NCBI GenBank assembly: GCA_014529385.2
Contig: CM043945.1
Span: 150,365,241-150,429,240 of the forward strand
Direction: 5' to 3'
Length of the DNA stretch: 64,000 nucleotides
From: Adiantum capillus-veneris
Lineage: Eukaryota; Streptophyta; Polypodiopsida; Polypodiales; Pteridaceae
This document shows positions 12,001 to 22,166 of the stretch, one piece after another (the stretch's first letter is position 1; each line of letters opens with the position of its first letter). The notes beneath the pieces are model-generated. The model had not been told where the DNA came from. It saw nothing but the letters and a program-made list of their open reading frames with translations, and did no database searches. The translations under genes were made by a program, and so were the position numbers.

Positions 12001-14297
12001 AACATCACTACAACAAGGTAAAGGAGGTCTTAGCCACTCTGCCAACTATCTCACCACCCAAGTGGGATGAAAAATTCTATGTCACCTCAAGTGTTGGTGA
12101 TGACTCATTGGGGGCTGTGCTACTCCAAAAGGATACGATGACATCTTTCATGAGGCCAATCTACTTCTCTAGTCGAATGATGACAGCAGGAGAGAAAGGT
12201 TTCACCCATGTGGAACACTTAGTCCTAGCTCTTAGATTTGCAACTACAAAGTTTAGGTCATATTTGCTGCCTACGCAATTTGTGATTCTAACCACGGATG
12301 AAATATTTCCCTATGTTGTACAACACATGGATGTGTCTGCTAGAATTACTAAATGGCTAGTTCGTCTACAAGAGTTTGACTACACGGTACAGGTAGAAAG
12401 CACGACAAGGGCAAGTTTGGGGGGACTCATGACCTACCAAGTATTTGAAGGGAAGGAGAAGCAATCTAAGGGAGGAGAAGTCCGATTACCTCCAGTACCA
12501 CCGATGGTAGAAGGAGCATACTCCAGTACCACCGATGGAGCCTACAAGCGAGCGTCCGACAAAGCAGCTGCAGGCATAGTGGCCTTTGATGACAAAGGGA
12601 CAAAGGTATTTTCGTTGGGCCAATTGTTAGATTCACATTCTAACAATGAAGCTGAGTATGCAGCACTAACCAAGGGTCTACAATGATGCGTCTCGCAAGG
12701 TGTACAACGCCTTAATGTATTTGGGGATGCTCTACTTCTGGTAAGGCAAGTAAATGGAGCATGGACATGCAAGAATCCTAGTTTAAGGACTCACTTAAGT
12801 AGTGTAAAAACCTTGTTGGGTAAGTTTGAAGAAGTTCAAATACACCATATCCCAAGGGCTCAAAACCAAGAAGCAGATGCCCTAGCAAGTGAAAGACTAC
12901 AGGAAGTGGTGGTTGGAGCAATAAAACTAAAGCTCCCTCTATTTCAAGGCAGTGATGCCTTGCTTGACATCATGCATTTTTTGGAAACGAGGGAATGCCC
13001 ATCAGATTTAACAAAGGGACAGAAGCAATGGCTGTCGCGGAAGGCCACAAGGTATCGACTCATCAATGATGGTTTGTACTGTAAGGGTAAGGACCAAATA
13101 CTCAGGAAGGTCCCTCTCTCTCAGGAAATCACGGGAGTAATTGCTAGTTGTCACGATGGGGTTTGTGGTGGTCACTTTGCCCTAGACATAACAAGTAGGA
13201 AAATCTTGCAGGCAGGCTTCATATGGCCTAGCCTCAACCGTGATGTACACCACTGGTGCAAACGGTGTAAGTTGTGTCAAAAGGCCGGCACTAGGTCACT
13301 TATGCCTGAACCACAGACACCTATTCTCTCATATGGCCCATTTGAAAAATGGGGTATCGATGCCATTGGGCCATTACCTAGGGCCAACTCAGGAAAATTC
13401 TACATTATCATGGGGGTCGACTACATGACTAGATGGGCAGAGGCTACAGCCACCACTAGAATCACAGCGGTAGAGGTAGCTAAATTTATCTACGAGCACA
13501 TATGTTGTAGGTTTGGCACACTTTTAGAGATCATCTCTGATAGAGGGCCAGGTTTCAGAGCAGACTTGGTAGGAGAATTAATGCAGAAACTGGGCATTAC
13601 AAGGAGGCACTCTTCACCATATTACCCTCAATGTAATGGCCTAGTTGAAAAGGTAAATGGAATGGTTTCTAAAATTATTACCAAGCAGGTAAACAACCAT
13701 CCTGGAGACTGGGATAAGTATCTACTACCAGCTTTATGGGCCTACAGAACTTCATTTCGTACATCCTTGGGATTCACACCGTATCATCTAGTATTTGGTA
13801 AGGAAGCAATCTTGCCCATTGAAGTGCAACTACAAAGTCTCAGAGTAATGGCAAGCCAGCTTCAACAACCCAACATGCATTTGAGAGATCACATCATCAA
13901 CTTGGAAAGACTGCAGCTAGACAGAGAAGAAGCAATAAATTATTATGCAGCACAAGCAGAGCATAGACGGCTTAGCTTTAACGAGCATCTCCGGAAAAAA
14001 GAATTGAAGAAAGGAATGTTGGTGCTCCGCTACGACAATCGCTTCGACACGCGCAAGGATAAGAAACTCCTACTCTGATGGGAAGGTCCTTTCATCGTCA
14101 GGAAAAAGTATGCCAATGGAAGCTACCAGCTTATGGAGGCTGATGGAAAACTTCATAAAACCAAGGTAAATGGTTGGCGACTTAAACCTTATTTTCTTCG
14201 ATTTGACCAGGCTCCACCAATTGACATTCCAGATGAGGACACACCATCATCCGCCACCTCCGACGATAATGATCAAACAGATGAGCTAGAGACATGA
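9047..14297 (+). pseudogene. E1 gag-pol polyprotein (gag-PR-RT-RNH-aRNH-INT), lightly damaged
   Basis: Encodes the replication proteins of E1. Start is the ATG at 9047 (the in-frame ATG at 9017 lacks counterparts in E2/E3). Order: gag capsid region (9047-9700); zinc knuckle CYNC-GEDG-H-GMYY-C (about 9789-9830); Pro-rich linker; protease with YIDGGAQI (about 10490). RT follows with TPKKNGKWRVCVDY and the catalytic VFIDDF (about 11650). A first RNase H (12070-12450) has Ser in place of the usual first Asp. Then come an archaeal-type RNase H (12535-12900), an integrase HHCC finger (13150-13280) and a D-D-E core (WGIDAIGP, SDRGPGF, NGLVEK). Breaks: one-base frameshift near 9340-9346; TGA at 12684-12686; TGA at 14076-14078 where E2 has Arg. 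An 18-bp direct repeat at 12490 and 12521 sits where aRNH begins. gag and pol appear to form one frame. Confidence 0.9.
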
Positions 14298-14309
14298 ATG
14301 CCTCTAGCC

Positions 14310-14325
14310 AAAAGGGGAGCGCTAA
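14310..14325 (+). promoter_or_regulatory. Polypurine tract of E1
   Basis: Purine-rich AAAAGGGGAGCG run directly before the 3' LTR. Position and composition fit the plus-strand primer. Confidence 0.6.
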
Positions 14326-15643
14326 TGATGGGGGCTTTTCACAAGCCAAGCTCCCATACCCCTCTTCTCTCGTCCCCACCCCATGAAGACCCCCTCTTAG
14401 GGAGGGAGTGATAAAAGGCATTGGAAAAAGTAAGGAAAAAATAAAGTATGATTATGTAAATATATAAGAAAGGTAAAATAGGCCACCTCATGCCTGCGGG
14501 GTAGCCCATCCCCACCTTGCCTCCTTTTTCTTCACTGTTGCCCCGCCGTGTGTCCCTTTTCCTCTCCTCCACTCAAAAGGTCAACCCCCTCTCTCTTCCC
14601 CTTGTCCTTTCTCCTTTCTCTCTCCCCTCAAGCTACCCCACCTCTCACCAATAATTCATTATAACTCACCAATAATGCACCCTAGCTCACATGCAACTTA
14701 CCCTATCTTCCAAAATAGTATACCCCACCCCCTCTTTCTCTCTCCTATCATATCCCATGACCCAAATACCCCCCTCTCTCTCTAAAGGGTGCCATATCTC
14801 TTGTCTTGTAGCTAAATAACCTTCCCCACACTCACACACACTCAGTTTCACTGAAAAAGGTGCCCACATACCCATCCCCACCCAGTGGTTACCTGTTTTT
14901 TCTTGTGTTCACACACATCTGCACACAGATTCACCTCTGAACACACTCCCCTCTTGTAATTACTTTATTCTCCATGTCACCTCTCACTTTTTTTCATCAA
15001 CCCATCTCTCTCTCTTAGTCTCTCTCTCATGAGACTGCTGTTCTGGCACATATACACACAGCCAGACAAGTGGGGCCCATAGTCACATGGCCTATGTAGA
15101 TAATCATTTCTTCATTTCTAAATTCTAGAATTCATCCCCCCTCCTCCCCTATATAAAGAGGGGTCACCATCACACTAAGGACACACACAACATCACCAAA
15201 GAACACACTATGCACTATGTGTGCCTAGTGCACACACACACACCCACACCATCACCATCACCATCACCATCACCGCAATCACCATGCTTGTCTTGAGCAT
15301 GACCTCTACACCCTTGGCTATGGAAGATGAAGGGCAACTAAATGAAGGATGATGGCCATAACCCTCGTGCGAGTCTTTGCCATCAACTCCCACCTATCCG
15401 CCATGTGCTCTACCGCTCTCTCCCTTCTCATTCCCCTACCCTATGCTCCCCATTTCAACGCCTTATTCTCTAAATAAAGCTTGAGGTTTTGTGAGTATGT
15501 TTTCTTGCAATGTTTTGCCCATGTGAGGTGTGCGGAATCGCCACCTAATCTTGTGTTTGGAGTGAGCTTGTGTATGTGTGAAGGGTGTGCGGATTCTCCA
15601 TCCTTTTGTGGTGCCTAAGTACTAAGTCGCTATACCTCCTCCC

Positions 15644-15678
<35 letters not shown>

Positions 15679-15888
15679 TGATCTCATTCCCTTTCCTCTT
15701 CATCATTACTCCCAGGCATCCATCTCTCTTGGATGAAAACTTTGTTATGGTGGTGTGTTGATTGCGTCCTAGCCACTGAAGCTAGGTGGTGCCCCTGTTT
15801 GCTTTACCATGACAGGCTCGAGGCGCTCCATTCGGTCCCCGGTGTTTTAGAGGCCGTCGGGGGTTCGGGGTTCGCTTTGCCCCCGTCA
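14326..15888 (+). repeat. 3' LTR of E1
   Basis: Matches 6601-8189. TATA box at 15150-15158, AATAAA at 15473-15478, and a shorter (CT)n run near 15644-15674. It ends CGTCA followed by the ATAG duplication. Confidence 0.92.
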
Positions 15889-15985
15889 ATAGCAAGGCCC
15901 ACCAAGCAAGACTAGTTTAACAAAGCGCTTAGTTCCTTCTCTATAAGCCACCGGTTGCCTCATTCACATTGCTTTCCACTACATA

Positions 15986-16183
15986 CTACCCTCCTGAATT
16001 TGTACTTTGTTCTGGGGTTTGTGACGTTCTTTCTTGTGCAAAGGTGAGCTTACAAGGTCTTCCACAATTCTTGTGATCTTTGGTAGCCAAGTTGTACTTA
16101 GGCCTATGTGATGCATCATCATCCACATTGACAACCTCATTTGGCTTGCGTTTTTTCCTTGATGTCTCCTTATCTGTTGTCAA
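15986..16183 (-). pseudogene. Possible C-terminal part of the MULE-like gene
   Basis: Open frame of 65 codons on the same strand as the transposase remnant and downstream of it. The product is basic with SRKKRKP, a nuclear-localisation-like cluster, then an acidic VDDDAS. No domain is recognised. It is assigned to the neighbouring gene only by strand and position. Confidence 0.25.
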
Positions 16184-16486
16184 TGGAGTTGATTGTTTAT
16201 ACTTGGAGTGCCCTCGATAGCCTTGTTCACTACTCTTATTACTTTACTGTGATATTTTTCATGGTGCTTCGCAAGCTTCTGTATCAATGGACCCTTCATA
16301 ATGTGTTTTCCATGGCTGTACAAAATAACACCATATTTGAGAGTTGAGTCATTAGAGCCAATTTGGGAATCAACAATGTCTTAAAGATTTGGCCATATGG
16401 ACAAATCTCAAACTATTTTTTAGGTCAAATCCTTCCACAAAGTAGTACTTGAAAATCTCTTTTGAGCCATGCTCTCAAAAATTTGG

Positions 16487-18069
16487 CTAAGATTTTATCA
16501 CGTGGTCAAATCTTAATCTCATTTTGAAAGTGGGAATTAAGAAATTCCCAAATTCACTAATATGGTCTTGAATGGCCTTTGTGCTCTGTAAGATGGAATT
16601 TGCTAGGTCAATTGTACATGCATCCCAGTTGTGCAGCCTCTTTTGTTGGTGCTTCCCTCCACTTCTCACACCTTTCTTTGTGTATGTGTTGAGAACCTTG
16701 CACCGCATACTTTGTTGTATGTTGATTTAAGCTTTGCTTCCAATGGAAAAGACAAGAATTCTCTCGATCGCTCATTGTATTTTTCTGGTCACAACCATTG
16801 AAATTAACAATTCGGATTGCACTCCAATTTGCTTGAGCTTTGTCCGTGATGATGCCAAAAAAATTAGCTCTTTCACACCCACATGACATCATTACATCAT
16901 TGAGGCACTCCCAAAACAGACATTGCGATTCCGTGTCCTCCTCTTTCATTTCACAAGTTGCAATAGTCATAAGGTCATGCATGCTATAAACAAATTTTTA
17001 GAGGGAAAGTCAAAGTCAACCCACATTGTTGTCAAGGTGCACCATGTACCTTGGATCATAAACATGACATGCCATAGTCACCCAATCGTTCACGCATCTA
17101 GTGTGATCAAACTGGATCCACGCACGTCGAAGATCACGATCCCCGTCTTGTCTCATTTGGTTCACCAAGTTTACACCGGATGCTGGACCAACTGTGGACA
17201 TTTTGAAGACATAACATTTGTCTCCCTCCTTACCTTGACCAAAAAACCTACTTCCATGGATAAAGTCATATGTGCAGTCTCGCTTGAGCTTAAGGAGTGC
17301 ATCAATGCCAATATATTCTTTGTCTCGCCACCTCTCCGTAAACTAGACACTGATCTTCAAAACTTGTCAAAGTTCATAGTGTTTAGAGAAAAATTAATCT
17401 AGCATAGAGCTCTGCATTGAAATAAGAATTTGAGAAATTCACATACCAATTATCTTCCACGAATGGTCCCAACTCCTCAACAATTTAAAATAGCTATTGC
17501 TCACCTAAAGCTCCTCGTCGGTGTTGCTGCAAGGAAGTGTTGTACTTATAATTTCTTTGCAAGACACATTTGAACCTTCCTGGCTTGTGCATGTGGATCT
17601 ACGGTCAAAATCCTTTGCACCATCACCTTGGTGCTATCTGTTAGTGTTTTGGATGTACTGCTGCACACATCGTGTCTATGTGTGCCACGATGAATCATAA
17701 CTCTGGTTTTCGTCTCATCTAATGGCATGACATAATATACTACACAGTCACATGTTGCAATGCACAAAGAAATTGCCTTACAAAAGTGGCATGTAGGGCT
17801 CTTATCTACCCATTGAAATGGCTTGTATTGGGAATTTGATAACTAACTAGACGGGCACATTGTTCATTCATGCACTTCAAAGATCCTAGGCAATGACTAA
17901 GACGCACTACACGTGGGAAAACTATATTGGATGTTTGAGGCTTCGACCACAGATGAGGATCATACTTATGCTCCATTGCGTCCACATGTTGCAACCTCCC
18001 CATGGTGGGTGCAAACTCTAAAACAAGATCACCAATGTAAGATCTTGGAATCTCTATAAGCTGGTCCAC
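16487..18069 (-). pseudogene. MULE-like (Mutator-type) DDE transposase remnant
   Basis: Minus-strand fragments read in order. At 18069-17806 a segment contains the VRLSHCLGSLKC-type Cys block. At 17767-17546 a segment has HRGTHRHDV, and 17201-17016 continues with DRDLRRAWIQFDH. At 16982-16608 the strongest part reads LMTIATCEMKEEDTESQ, then ITDKAQANW, then ERENSCLFHW-like (seen as DRENSCLFHW). The D-K-A-Q-A-N-W and C-L-F-H-W pair matches the second catalytic region of plant MULE/FAR1-like transposases, which cut and paste DNA. Frame changes and stops between the pieces make it non-functional. No terminal inverted repeats were identified. The family assignment is from motif memory and is moderately secure. 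Confidence 0.55.
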
Positions 18070-18253
18070 TCATTGTATTTTCATTAGGAGCTTTGTCAAT
18101 GTACCCATCTTTTCAGCCTGCAGAAGTTTTTGCCATGTACTCCTCTTGAAGTCATTTGGGAGCAAAACTTGTACTCCTATTGAAGCTATTTGGGAGAAAA
18201 ACGTGAGGCGGGGTGCAAAGATCTACTATTTTTTCTTGAGCGAAGTGCATCTT

Positions 18254-18562
18254 TCAGGGACTATCCACAATGGCAATGGGAGTCATGTCAGGTGAGCGTG
18301 CAGAGTGATCAACATGAGATACGTTGACTTTGTATTTACATGAAAGTTGTTCATCCAGTACATAGGTGATTTCGCCTAAATTGTTGAGCGTCCTTTCAAG
18401 AGGCAAAGTCATCTCAATATCACCAACTTCGATCACTACATCTAAAGTTGTAAATTGCATTGGATAAATTATTTTTAAAAGAAATGATTCTGATATTATA
18501 AATTTACCATTGTAAAAAGGATAAGAAAGTTCTTTATCAAGAAACAATAAAGAACAAGCCAT
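18254..18562 (-). pseudogene. Unrecognised ORF upstream of the MULE-like remnant (102 aa)
   Basis: Open frame with an ATG on the same strand, 185 bases upstream of the transposase remnant. Contains an alternating hydrophobic/acidic LDVVIEVGDIEMTL stretch. It could be an N-terminal exon of the same gene or a chance frame. No domain recognised. Confidence 0.25.
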
Positions 18563-18907
18563 AAGAATAAGCTAAACAAACAAATTAAGCTTAAGACCTT
18601 ATTATAATAACTAACAAATTTTTTATATACTGTGTAATAAAATAATCGTTATAATTTTAAATTTAATAGTATTTTAATACTTTAACAAATGTATTTCTTT
18701 TTTTTTAACCCAAAAATTTGTTCAAAATATATACGTGTGTACTTTCCCTAAACTCCCTCGCCCCCCAAATCGCGTGTACCCCTTCACCCTCCTCACACAT
18801 GTTCCCTCCCCACTCAAGCTTGCTCCTCCAGTGCCACCCGTTCTTACACATGTGTCCCCCCTCCCCCCCACATAATCCCCCCCCCCCCCCCCCCCCCTCC
18901 CACCATG
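18563..18907. other. AT-rich spacer with a poly-C run
   Basis: AT-rich DNA (18580-18730) followed by a C-rich stretch with an uninterrupted run of about 21 C (18877-18897). No gene seen. Confidence 0.7.
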
Positions 18908-19075
18908 CATCATGGAAGCCACGTGTATCATCGACAGTCGACGGTACACGTGGCTGCCATGATGACATTCCCAAAGGAAACGTGGCACGCCACGTGTACT
19001 GTTGCTTGATGATAGTAACCGTTGGCATGCCACGTGTACTGCCGCTGGATGACAGTACACGTTGGCATGCCATGT
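18908..19075. repeat. Tandem hairpin array, left part
   Basis: Consecutive inverted repeats each centred on CACGTG/ACGTGT motifs. 18908-18964 has arms of 20 bases with one mismatch. 18984-19031 and 19024-19071 share an arm; the latter pairs 18 bases with a single bulge. The array stops exactly at the first base of E3 and resumes after it at 42241. Confidence 0.85.
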
Positions 19076-19517
19076 TGTGAGGAGTTTTTTTGAAGGAGTG
19101 ATTGCGCATATGCACCATACGCATGCATGGTGCATCGAATAAAGAATTGCCCATTGTCCAGAGCTAGGTGGTTATGTGGGGCCCACATGTGTACAGGTAG
19201 GACATCGTGTACATAGTACATCGATTTTCATTGTCACCAGTATCAATATGTTTTTCTATAATAATGAGGAGTTGCTAGAGTGTAAAACTTCTCAAGGAAG
19301 CTATCAACGGGCCACGCCATGAGGTAAGCAAGTGTGTCAGATGGCATCCACTGGTGTCACGAGGTCAAATGGGATCAACCCTTGCACATGGATAAGTGAG
19401 GACACAATGGGAGTTTTTTCTTGTGATGAATTATGTAGAAAGGTCATCATGAGAACTATATTTGGGAGTCACTTCACGTGATTGCGGGATGCATTATTGG
19501 GAAGAGTTGAGTGCCAG
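19076..19517 (+). repeat. E3 5' LTR, first part
   Basis: Aligns with 41236-41677 of the 3' LTR up to the sequence GAGTGCCAG, where E2 is inserted. The CCAG at 19514-19517 is the left target duplication of E2. Confidence 0.88.
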
Positions 19518-19689
19518 TGAGGCGGTCTAGGGCGGGCGACAAGAAGAGTGGCCTCCAAGCACTCTTCTAGGCTCCCATGCTGCTCAATTGGGTTAGGGTT
19601 GGAAAAAACAACAAACACACACACAAACCCGCAACCTAACCCTACACAAATTTGGGGCACCACCTAGTTTTGGATGCGAACTAGGACGC

Positions 19690-19731
<42 letters not shown>

Positions 19732-22111
19732 TGCTCGGCTGCTTTGAAACGTATCGGCAATGATCAAGCAAACACAACTATATATTTAAGAAAGAGAGAG
19801 AAAGGGGGAGGGGGTGCTTGTTGCATTAATACCTTCTTACAAATCTGTCATGACAAATCAAAGTGAGATTAGTATTTGTTCAACATAGCTTGCGTAAATT
19901 TCACCACAACACATCACAAGAAAAGCCACCCCAATCACTGTCTTAAGGCCAGGGGAGTCCTCTCCACCCTGTCGCCTTCTTACAGTATGTGGGATTTATG
20001 GCTAGATTGATGACAACACCATGAGACAAGCTATCAAGAACTTAACAAAAAACACCAAGACACTTACGCATCATTGTTGTCCATTACTTCACGTTGGAAA
20101 GGAGACAAAGTATCCAAGATTAGTCCAAATCCACCCTCCTTGATTCAGCAAATGCTGGGCTTACACTAGTAGGAGAAATGATAGATTTCCTACTCTCAAT
20201 TGAATGATCACTCTCTCTCTTACAATGGCATGGAGTTCCCTTGCTAATCCCCTATTACAACACATGCACATGCATAAGACAATGAGCTTCCACTCAAGAG
20301 CTCCTTCTAGAGAGGTTGAGCTTGGCTTCTCAAGCTATAGCATAGTGCTCTTGCTTATGGCTCCCCCTTTTGTGCTAGCTACACCCTCCTTTTATAGCAA
20401 TTTTGAAGGCTAGGGTTACTCCTCTACCCATGGTTGGGTTAGATTTTCAGCAATTTATCTAATTTCTTTTGCTTGGAATTATCAAGAAGTTGGTGGGGAA
20501 AGAGAGAGGAGAGAAATGGAGGTGATAGGACTTTTCATAGTGGGTTAGTGTTAGTAGAGTTAGTATTAATTTACAAATGGAATTGGATATTTACAATGGG
20601 AGTATCCATGTAGGATACAAATAAGGAAGAAAAACTCTTAAGAGGTAAGAAAAGGTGGATTTCTTACAAGGTTGATGCTCCAAGTGTCTTGAGTAGGGCC
20701 AATTTTGACGCTTGTTGACGGTCCACTAGCTTTGACGGTACATTTTTTCTCCACTCTTGACCTTCCTTGAGAGACAAGGTAATTGAAGTTGAGTAATCAA
20801 CCACCATGATGCTGTCTTTTAAGAGAAGAGGCTGAATTTTGTGGTTTTTTTGATAGATATGGGTAATTTGGAGGAGGAAAAATGAGACTAGGTGGTCAAT
20901 TTTGGAATGAAATTGTGAGTGGGAGGTATGAGTTCACCATGGTTTCTCTTATTCTTCAAGGTTGAGGAGAAGGTGAGTAGGGTGCAGAGAGGAGTGGTGA
21001 GAGAGGTGGGGATGATGAGTGGAGAAGTGTGTGTGAAAGAGGAAAATGATAAAGTGGAAGAGAGAGTGTGGCTGCATAGCATGGGAAAACTGGGGTCCAC
21101 TAATAAAATCATAGCTCACAGCTCGTAGCTCACAAAAATATGAAAAAATTTGAGGCAAAAGTTCAGTCCACGAGCTACAACTTTTGATTGTATCACCTTT
21201 TCAAATTCGGAGAGCAAGTGAAATTTAAAAATTTATCAAAACCGATCGTTTTTTTCCACTACACAAGGTCTTTGTGGGGTCCTTCTTTGGATGATTCTTT
21301 TGAATACCTCCAAGAGTGAGCCCTCCATAGTGCATGTATGCATGCCACCTACCCTTGACCTTATTTGGTAGATCTATAATTGAAGATATTGTTGAGATCA
21401 TGATATAAGTGAATATTACAACTAAGAAAATCAAATATTGAGGGGTCTAAAAAATATGTACATGTCAAATATAAATAATATAAGTGGAAAAAATATAAAG
21501 GGGTCAAAAGAAATCTCTTTCATTATGAGGCTACCATAAAAAGATAAATATTTTTGCTGTTCTAATTTTTTAGAGAAAAAACAAAATAGATGTAGGAAGG
21601 GAAAAATCACAATAGTGAAAAAATATACACATAAACAAAACTAGTTTTTTTGGATTTTTGTTGGGGTGGAGTTACACCAAATATAAGAGAAGCTTACATG
21701 AAAACATTTCTATATGGAATAAAGAGTATGAAAAATGGTAAGAAAAATTGTGGTAATGGTGAGACAATGTACAGAGCATAAATAACACACACCTAGGTAA
21801 AAATATTTAAATAAATACCAAAATAATTATGAAAAAATCTTTTATTTAGGCCCTATATACAAAGAAATATTTACATACGCATGGGTCATAATATACTTAT
21901 ATTTTTTATATTTTTTATTTTTTTGGCTCAACTAGCCCAATGCCTAGCTAATTGAGGGTTTTTTATTTCAGTAAGGAGATATGGGAAAAGTCCCCTAACT
22001 CACACGTACCTATATACAGTGAAATGGTGAGGGTAACCACAGTGTTTGAGTGATTTGATAGGGGGGGATAACTCACTATGGCAATCACAGAGAGCCGAAA
22101 AACGGCTATCA
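19518..22111 (-). repeat. 3' LTR of E2
   Basis: About 2.6 kb, almost identical to 29084-31659 and, apart from its U5 end, to 32620-35347. On the minus strand it starts TGATAGCCG, a perfect hairpin with the nearby CGGCT. It carries a TATA box (20388-20397) and a (CT)n run in the sense strand (seen as GA at about 19692-19728) near the U5 end. ORFs of 69-78 codons repeated in all copies are explained by LTR identity and are not called genes. Confidence 0.9.
20388..20397 (-). promoter_or_regulatory. TATA box in E2 LTR
   Basis: CTATAAAAGG on the minus strand, conserved at 29936-29945 and 33629-33638 in the other LTR copies. Confidence 0.65.
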
Positions 22112-22126
22112 TTAGCCCTCCCCCAG
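22112..22126 (-). promoter_or_regulatory. Polypurine tract of E2
   Basis: On the minus strand CTGGGGGAGGGCTAA lies directly before the 3' LTR. Confidence 0.65.
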
Positions 22127-22166
22127 GATGATGGTATATTCATGTACCATCATAAAGAATCTTTTC

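Larger units (their letters stand above)
6601..15888 (+). mobile_element. Full-length Tat-like Ty3/gypsy retrotransposon E1
   Basis: Two nearly identical LTRs (6601-8189, 14326-15888) with TG...CA ends flank a 6.1-kb interior. The interior has a PBS, three small ORFs, a gag-PR-RT-RNH-aRNH-INT frame and a polypurine tract. The bases ATAG at 6597-6600 and 15889-15892 form a 4-bp target duplication. The archaeal-type second RNase H places it near the Tat group. The main frame has one frameshift and two in-frame TGA codons, so it is recent but not autonomous as written. The LTRs differ mainly by scattered substitutions and microsatellite length. Confidence 0.9.

Noticed and set aside
18908-19075. 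CRISPR-like array
   Set aside because: Units are inverted repeats of varying sequence without constant repeats and unique spacers, in a plant nuclear context.
18718-19221. Overlapping 97-149 aa frames on both strands
   Set aside because: They read through the poly-C run and palindromic arms; palindromes keep both strands open. No domain.
19601-19615. Telomere-like GGTTAGGG word in the E2 LTR
   Set aside because: A single occurrence per LTR copy, with no tandem TTTAGGG array.
20204-20413. A 69-aa ORF (MITLSLTMAWSS...) conserved at 20204, 29752 and 33445
   Set aside because: All three lie at the same place in copies of one LTR, antisense to it. Identity follows from LTR identity, not from protein selection.
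20888-21128. Opposed 69-78 aa ORFs repeated in the three E2-type LTRs
   Set aside because: Same reason: near-identical non-coding LTR DNA. The ORFs overlap on both strands and none has a domain.
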